DNA of 19,787 bases. Origin: Acidobacteriota bacterium (GTDB taxonomy: Bacteria; Acidobacteriota; Aminicenantia; UBA2199). Position 1 is the first letter of the stretch. Each line of letters opens with the position of its first letter. The notes below the pieces were generated by a model. It worked only from the letters and a program-made list of their open reading frames with translations, did no database searches and was not told the DNA's origin. Shown piece after piece: positions 15,326 to 19,787 of the stretch. The stretch covers positions 1 through 19,787 of the forward strand of contig JAKAGC010000004.1 of NCBI GenBank assembly GCA_021817755.1, written 5' to 3'. A program made the position numbers and the translations under genes.

Positions 15326-16284
15326 TTTATATAAAGACTGGGGCGGGAGGATTCGAACCTCCGAGTGTCGGCTCCAAAAACCGATGCCTTTCCGCTTGGC
15401 GACGCCCCAATATTTTTCCTGTAGGAGTTCCGGTCAATTGTTCGGGTAATGACCACTCGACTTCCTGAAAATTCATTACTTAAAACAGAATATCGATTTA
15501 ATCGGTCAGTTTCAATGGCAGATGAATCTTTTTTATCGGTTATTCCATAAACCGATGACCCACTACCGCTCATCAAAACCAATTCATATCCGAACTTTTT
15601 CATTTTGTTTTTTACGATCTCCACTTCTGGGAATAGCTCAAATGTAGCTTTCTCCAGATTATTTACCAGTATTTTTTTTTTACCGGAATTAATGAAGGTA
15701 TCTATTTTACTTATTATTGGGGTAGATGTCAAGATGAAGTTAGAAAAAATGTGTTTCGTAATTACTTTTATTCCTGGGATAACGATATCACAATCAAATT
15801 CTTCAATATCTTCCAGAGGTGTGATTTTTTCTCCAATACCTTCAGCTAAAGCCGTTCCTCCCGTTAAAAAAAAGGGAACATCAGCCCCTATTTGTACTGC
15901 CATTTCATTCATATCATTTGCAGGAATCGATAAATTGAAAAAACGTTCAAGAAATAAAAGAATCACTGCTGCATTACTGCTCCCTCCACCCAATCCCGCT
16001 CCTGAAGGTATATGTTTTTCCACAAAAATATCAAATCCCCCTTTTACCGAATAATTTCCATATATCTTCTCAAAAGCTTTCACAATCGTATTTCGTTCAT
16101 CCCACTCAATCGAAGAATCATCTCCTTTTAACCTGATTTCACCCGATGTATTCTCTTTAATATGAATTGTATCGAAAAAATCCACTGTCTGGAATATCGT
16201 TTTGAGATTATGATAACCATTGCTTCGTTTACCAATAATCTCAAGCCCAAGATTGATTTTCGCATAGGATTTTAATTCATACAT
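15322..16284 (-). CDS. ispE: 4-diphosphocytidyl-2-C-methyl-D-erythritol kinase (reading frame continues through tRNA-Gln)
   Basis: Fourth dedicated step of the MEP isoprenoid pathway: ATP-dependent phosphorylation of CDP-methylerythritol. GHMP-kinase features are YAKINLGLEI with Lys9, the phosphate loop PSGAGLGGGSSNAA (93-106), Asp135 in GADVPFFL, and the C-terminal LMSGSGSSVYGI (237-248). The family normally ends near VVITRTI (about 283). Here the frame continues for 37 residues. Residues 292-316 are the tRNA-Gln gene read in frame, and the TGA overlaps the prs ATG. The tail (ASPSGKASVFGADTRRFESS) looks like translated tRNA, not a protein domain. RNase P/Z cutting would truncate the message before it is read. 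The start is ATG 16284, with GGAGA 13 nt upstream, somewhat far. Confidence 0.92.
   Translation of the reverse strand: MYELKSYAKINLGLEIIGKRSNGYHNLKTIFQTVDFFDTIHIKENTSGEIRLKGDDSSIEWDERNTIVKAFEKIYGNYSVKGGFDIFVEKHIPSGAGLGGGSSNAAVILLFLERFFNLSIPANDMNEMAVQIGADVPFFLTGGTALAEGIGEKITPLEDIEEFDCDIVIPGIKVITKHIFSNFILTSTPIISKIDTFINSGKKKILVNNLEKATFELFPEVEIVKNKMKKFGYELVLMSGSGSSVYGITDKKDSSAIETDRLNRYSVLSNEFSGSRVVITRTIDRNSYRKNIGASPSGKASVFGADTRRFESSRPSLYIK
15338..15409 (-). tRNA. tRNA-Gln (anticodon UUG)
   Basis: A complete 72-nt cloverleaf on the minus strand. The acceptor stem TGGGGCG pairs with CGCCCCA, the D arm has a GCC/GGC stem, and the anticodon stem TCGGT/GCCGA encloses loop TTTTGGA (anticodon TTG). The T arm is GGAGG-TTCGAAT-CCTCC and the discriminator base is G. 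CCA is not encoded. It lies between ispE and prs, a known gene order, and entirely inside the ispE reading frame, so it is probably cut out of the common transcript. Confidence 0.96.
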
Positions 16285-16324
16285 AGGATTTCTCTATTCT
16301 CCGTATTTCCTTTTACAGACATTC

Positions 16325-16333
16325 ATTTTATCA
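16325..16333 (-). promoter_or_regulatory. Extended -10 promoter candidate for the ispE operon
   Basis: The minus strand reads TGA-TAAAAT, an extended -10 box. The region 17 bp upstream (TTTTGT) is only a poor -35. The predicted start point lies near 16318, giving a leader of about 35 nt. It is the best candidate before ispE. No promoter is obvious further down the run to dnaB, so it may drive a long transcript. Confidence 0.35.
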
Positions 16334-16470
16334 CAATTTTAATTTTTACAAAAGAGGGATAAAATACCAACTTAAACCCCATTCACCAAAATTCCGTATC
16401 TATGATTCTATGTATTTCACGTATAGTAAAATAGAAATTACAGTAATGACATTCATGTATGATATAAAAA

Positions 16471-16484
16471 GTAAAATATTTTAC
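16471..16484. promoter_or_regulatory. 14-bp perfect palindrome before the efflux operon (candidate operator)
   Basis: GTAAAATATTTTAC is its own reverse complement. It lies 4 bp before a TATAAT (16489-16494) that could be the -10 box of the tolC operon, although no clear -35 is present. AGTAAAATA also occurs at 16425-16433, repeating 16470-16478. TetR- or MarR-type repressors of efflux operons bind such sites, but no regulator gene is in view. The rest of the 330-bp gap (16285-16614) is AT-rich, without a gene. Confidence 0.35.
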
Positions 16485-16614
16485 ATTCTATAATAAATAC
16501 AATCGTATTTCAAAAAAAATGACAGAAAACGCCAAGAAGATTGTTTTAATATGTAAAAGTCAATCTATTTATCAGGAATATCAAAATTGTATAAGGAGGA
16601 ATCAGTAAGATTAA

Positions 16615-17958
16615 ATGAAACATACCAATCACACTGGAAAAAATACTATAGTGCGGTTATTTACTGTTCTTTTCCTTCTCCTGACAATTAACGTTTTAGG
16701 GGAAGAGAAAAGTTTTACAATAGAGTATGCCGTACAGACCGCTTTGGTCAAAAATGAACGTTCGGAAATTGCTAATGAAAGTTTAAAAGCAGCAAGAGCT
16801 AGGTTATTAAAAGCAAAATCTGTTTTTATTCCATCCATTACAGCAACAGGAACATATACCCGGCGGCCTTATGAAGTGACTCGTGAAATTAACGGTCAGA
16901 CAATTGTTGTTCAGAGTTTAAATGCTCTTGGTGGAAATATTAATTTAAATTGGACCTTGTTTGATTCCCGTTCCATCCCAGTTTTCAGGCAATTAAAATA
17001 TGAAGAGAAATCCCAGATGTTCACTTCAATGGAGGCTCGGCGTGCATTGGCATTTGAGGTATGTAATGCCTATCTCGTCACAATGGGAGCCCAAAACATG
17101 GTGAAAGCTGCACGGCAGCGTTTCGAGCTTGCCGCTAAGAACCTTGATGCTTCTCGGGCCAGATATCAGGCTCAATTAGTCTCCATCAATGATGTCACTC
17201 GTTCCGAACTCGAGTATGCAACCGCAGAACAAAATATGACCCGGGCAACCGGTGATGCCCAAAACGCCTTGCTCGAACTTGAATATCTTGTTGGTGAGAA
17301 AATCGATGGTCAACTTGTAAATCCCACTCAACTCTTAACAGAAGCCGAAACGCCCCCATCAGAACCCGGGATTTTAATCCCCCAGGCACATGAGCAACGC
17401 TTCGATATAAAGGCTCTTCAATGGCATTTTAAAGCTCAATCCGCTTATGCTTCAGAACCCCTTTTACGCTTGATCCCCAGTTTAAGTATGGTAGGACAAT
17501 ACCGTATGACCAATGAAGCAGGTTTGACTGGAAAAAACACAAACTGGTCAATGGGGCTTTCAATGAGTTGGACAATTTTCGACGGTATGATTCGGATCGG
17601 CGATTACAAAGAACGTAAGGCCCTTGCAAAAATCGCAGAGCTCGACACAAAAGCTGCTTCACGAAAGCTTGAGGTTGATGTAAAAAATGCCCTTGTAAGT
17701 CTTGCCAATCAGCAGGCAACTTTAAAACAATCCACAGTCGCTCTCGATGTCGCTCGTAAAAACGCACAGGAAACTTCCGAACTCTTCCGGCAAGGATTAA
17801 CCGGTGCTCTGGAAGCAGCGGATGCAATTGTTCGCCTTTATGAAGCCGAGGTCGAAAACATCAGGGAACAATACGGACTCGCTATCGCTTACCTTAACCT
17901 GCGGCTTGCAATGGGTCAAAATCCATTCGGAAATGATCTTCCCCGAAACAATCAATAA
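16615..17958 (+). CDS. TolC-family outer membrane efflux protein
   Basis: Outer-membrane channel of a tripartite efflux system. It is a trimer forming a beta-barrel and a long periplasmic alpha-helical tunnel. The 447 residues begin with a signal peptide (basic start, LFTVLFLLLTINVLG, cleavage near Gly29-Glu30). They then show the duplicated helical pattern of the family: long Ala/Leu/Gln-rich coiled helices such as ANESLKAARARLLKAKS, and the repeat-like NLDASRARYQAQLVSINDV and TSELFRQGLTGALEAADA. An upstream in-frame stop at 16612 fixes ATG 16615 as the first start. AAGGAGGA lies 14 nt before it, an unusually long spacing. It is the first gene of an operon with the adaptor and pump genes. 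Confidence 0.92.
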   Translation: MKHTNHTGKNTIVRLFTVLFLLLTINVLGEEKSFTIEYAVQTALVKNERSEIANESLKAARARLLKAKSVFIPSITATGTYTRRPYEVTREINGQTIVVQSLNALGGNINLNWTLFDSRSIPVFRQLKYEEKSQMFTSMEARRALAFEVCNAYLVTMGAQNMVKAARQRFELAAKNLDASRARYQAQLVSINDVTRSELEYATAEQNMTRATGDAQNALLELEYLVGEKIDGQLVNPTQLLTEAETPPSEPGILIPQAHEQRFDIKALQWHFKAQSAYASEPLLRLIPSLSMVGQYRMTNEAGLTGKNTNWSMGLSMSWTIFDGMIRIGDYKERKALAKIAELDTKAASRKLEVDVKNALVSLANQQATLKQSTVALDVARKNAQETSELFRQGLTGALEAADAIVRLYEAEVENIREQYGLAIAYLNLRLAMGQNPFGNDLPRNNQ

Positions 17959-17970
17959 CCAGGAGAAGTA

Positions 17971-19146
17971 ATGATGAAATTCAATCACTTTAAATCAGTT
18001 TTATTCAGTCTATCCATTTTAGTATTACTAACTATATTCACATTTACAGGCTGCGGCTCAAAAGAATCAGATATATCTGCCCCAGGGGGTAAAGGCGATA
18101 AAAAAGGTATGATGTTTCCCGTCGAAACAATTACCGTAAAAAATGAAGCCGTCACCTATTCTATTTATGCTGTCGGTTCTGTAAATGCATTTGAAATGGT
18201 CCAGGTCACCGCACGTGTTTCCGGTGTTGTCGATAAAGTCCTTTTTGCAGAAGGTTCACGCGTTACCGCAAACCAGGTACTCGTGGAAATCGAAACCCAA
18301 CGTTACCGGCTTGCTGTCGAATCAGCTAAAGCAGCCTATGAAAAAGCTCGCGCCTCCCGCGCCGATGCAGAAGCAGGATTAAACCGCCGTAAAAGCGTTG
18401 TAGAGAAAAACCCCGGTTTAATCCCAGGAGAAGAATTGGAATCCTGGAGAACCAAAGTCCAAACAGCTACCGCTGAAATGTCACTTACTGAAGCTCAGCT
18501 TCACCAGGCCGAATTGAACCTTCAAGATGCGCAGGTTCGTGCTCCTGTTACAGGTATTATTCAAACCCGAACCGTTCAAACCGGTCAATATATCCAGCCT
18601 GGAAATATTATGGCTACCATGATTCGACGAGATCCTCTCCTCATTCGTTTTAAAGTTCCCGAACAAGACGCCAATCGTATCGAAACCGGAATGAAGATTT
18701 TTTTCACAGTAAAAGATGATAAAAACGCCTATACCGCGGTTATTACTCATGTAGCAGGTGCAGCAGATGAAAGCACACGTATGGCAGCAGTGACTGCTGA
18801 AGTCACAGATCCAAATAAAGATCGCCTTCGTGCAGGGGCATTCGCTGAAATACAAGTTCCTGTCGGTAATGCGAAAGAAGCTCCTGTTATTCCCCAGTCA
18901 GCTATCCGACCCAGTGAAAAAGGATTCCTCGCTTATGTAGTGAAAGATGGCAAAGCCCAGGAACGCATCCTCATTCTCGGAATGCGTACTGCTGATGGAC
19001 GCGCAGAAATAAAAGACGGAATTAAAGCAGGAGATATACTTGTCACCCGTGGTTCGGAAGCCCTGCGCCCTGATGTCCCACTCCGTATCACACGAGCCGA
19101 TGGTGTCGATGTTCCTGAAAAGGGAGGAAAAGGAGAAGGCGCATGA
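17971..19146 (+). CDS. RND efflux periplasmic adaptor (membrane fusion protein), lipoprotein
   Basis: AcrA/MexA-type adaptor that joins the inner-membrane pump to the TolC channel. A lipoprotein signal ends in FTFTGC with Cys28 as the acylated residue, anchoring it to the periplasmic face of the inner membrane. The lipoyl domain halves (GVVDKVLFAEGSRVTANQVL before the hairpin, and VRAPVTGIIQTRTVQTGQYI after it) flank a short alpha-hairpin (about 110-180) rich in Ala, Glu and Arg. The beta-barrel and membrane-proximal domains follow (PVIPQSAIRP). The Gly/Lys-rich C-terminus is poorly structured. AGGAGA precedes the tandem ATG codons at 17971 and 17974. It starts 12 nt after tolC and overlaps the pump gene by ATGA. 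Confidence 0.93.
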   Translation: MMKFNHFKSVLFSLSILVLLTIFTFTGCGSKESDISAPGGKGDKKGMMFPVETITVKNEAVTYSIYAVGSVNAFEMVQVTARVSGVVDKVLFAEGSRVTANQVLVEIETQRYRLAVESAKAAYEKARASRADAEAGLNRRKSVVEKNPGLIPGEELESWRTKVQTATAEMSLTEAQLHQAELNLQDAQVRAPVTGIIQTRTVQTGQYIQPGNIMATMIRRDPLLIRFKVPEQDANRIETGMKIFFTVKDDKNAYTAVITHVAGAADESTRMAAVTAEVTDPNKDRLRAGAFAEIQVPVGNAKEAPVIPQSAIRPSEKGFLAYVVKDGKAQERILILGMRTADGRAEIKDGIKAGDILVTRGSEALRPDVPLRITRADGVDVPEKGGKGEGA

Positions 19147-19787
19147 ATCTCACTGAAGTATGCGTAAAAAAGCCTGTCTTCGCCTGGATGCTCATGGCTG
19201 CCACTGTTGTTTTCGGCCTCGTTGCCGCATCTCGTATCGGTATTAGCCAATACCCCGATGTCGATTTCCCCACCATTTCTGTTTCCGCTACATGGGAAGG
19301 AGCAGCTCCTGAAGTTATCGAAAATGATGTTGTCGAACCACTCGAAGAAGCCCTCGTTCAGGTTGAAGGCGTAAAATCAATCACCTCCACATGTAGAATG
19401 GGAGGAGGAAATATTACTCTTGAACTCGATATCTCAAGAGATGTCGATCTTGCACTCCAAGATGTCCAAACAAAGGTTTCTCAAACTCTCAGAATTCTTC
19501 CCCGCGATATGGATACACCTACAATCGCAAAATCAAACCCCGAAGACCAGCCGATTATGTGGATTACCCTTTCAGGTCCATTTCCACAGCGAATCTTAAG
19601 CGATTTTACACGTTACCGCTTAAAAGAAAAACTCCAGACCATTCCCGGTGTTGGAGAAATAACAGCAGGTGGGACACTCGATCGAAATATACGTATCTGG
19701 CTCGATGCCGCTCGAATGGATGAGAAAGATGTAACTGTCCAGGATATTATTCAGGCATTGCAGCGCGAACATGTCGAACTCCCCGCA
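19143..19787 (+). CDS. RND efflux pump permease, AcrB family (partial, C-terminus beyond window)
   Basis: Inner-membrane proton-driven pump of the HAE1-type RND family, usually about 1,030 residues. The first 215 are in the window, open to the last base. The start has the family pattern VKKPVFAWMLMAATVVFGL (first membrane segment, about 9-30), then GISQYPDVDFPTISVSATWEGA and EVIENDVVEPLEEAL of the first porter subdomain, KVSQTLRILPRDMDTPTI, the NPEDQPIMWITLSG strand and the IPGVGEITAGG turn. Its ATG overlaps the adaptor stop by 4 bp. Substrates cannot be inferred. The family handles drugs, detergents, dyes or metabolites. Confidence 0.95.
   Translation, partial: MNLTEVCVKKPVFAWMLMAATVVFGLVAASRIGISQYPDVDFPTISVSATWEGAAPEVIENDVVEPLEEALVQVEGVKSITSTCRMGGGNITLELDISRDVDLALQDVQTKVSQTLRILPRDMDTPTIAKSNPEDQPIMWITLSGPFPQRILSDFTRYRLKEKLQTIPGVGEITAGGTLDRNIRIWLDAARMDEKDVTVQDIIQALQREHVELPA

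Noticed and set aside
15322..15409. The last 37 residues of the ispE frame as a true protein domain
   Set aside because: The residues are mostly the tRNA-Gln gene read as codons. Such tails are a known artefact of reading frames that cross tRNAs. The frame is kept, but no function is given to the tail.
15338..15409. tRNA-Gln as an integration (att) site
   Set aside because: No integrase, no repeated tRNA 3' end nearby, and both flanks are housekeeping genes in a known order.
1..19787. CRISPR array, insertion sequence, phage or toxin–antitoxin module
   Set aside because: I saw no regularly spaced repeats, transposase or integrase motifs, terminal repeats or small paired genes anywhere in the window.

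Overview
The window is AT-rich chromosomal DNA from a Gram-negative (diderm) bacterium. Outer-membrane functions are at both ends: a TonB-dependent receptor, and a TolC–adaptor–RND efflux operon. The middle holds core translation and replication genes, a type IV pilin and two O-antigen-ligase-type membrane enzymes. The order ispE–tRNA-Gln–prs–rplY is the one known from Pseudomonas and relatives, but the pth gene usual there is absent, and ssb is missing from the rpsF–rpsR cluster. I cannot assign a phylum from the sequence. No phage, insertion sequence or CRISPR array is visible.

Layout. (1) 1-1884, minus: TonB-dependent receptor cut by the window edge, with a palindrome and a sigma54-like element just upstream. 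(2) 2169-6900, plus: a good sigma70 promoter, then a tight operon of cysteine desulfurase, ThiI, Hsp33 and a sodium:solute symporter. The first two form a sulfur-transfer pair for thiamine and/or 4-thiouridine. (3) 6929-10776, minus: a type IV pilin or GspG-like pseudopilin followed by two tandem polytopic Wzy_C/TPR proteins. The pilin promoter region looks like a textbook sigma54 control region: a -24/-12 element, a perfect IHF consensus and a cluster of three TTGTCA half-sites about 100-125 bp upstream. The pilin's strong terminator lies inside the first 15 codons of the next gene. (4) 11084-16284, minus: a housekeeping run of ispE, tRNA-Gln, prs, rplY, rpsF, rpsR, rplI and dnaB. The ispE reading frame runs straight through the tRNA gene and overlaps the prs start by ATGA. 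(5) 16615-19787, plus: TolC, lipoprotein adaptor and RND pump (cut by the window end), with a 14-bp perfect palindrome in the promoter region.

The most interesting part is region 3. I read it as a sigma54/activator-controlled pilin linked to one or two candidate pilin O-glycosyltransferases, with expression of the transferases held down by a terminator that is itself protein-coding. The parts are visible in the sequence. The glycosylation role and the attenuation mechanism are inferences.
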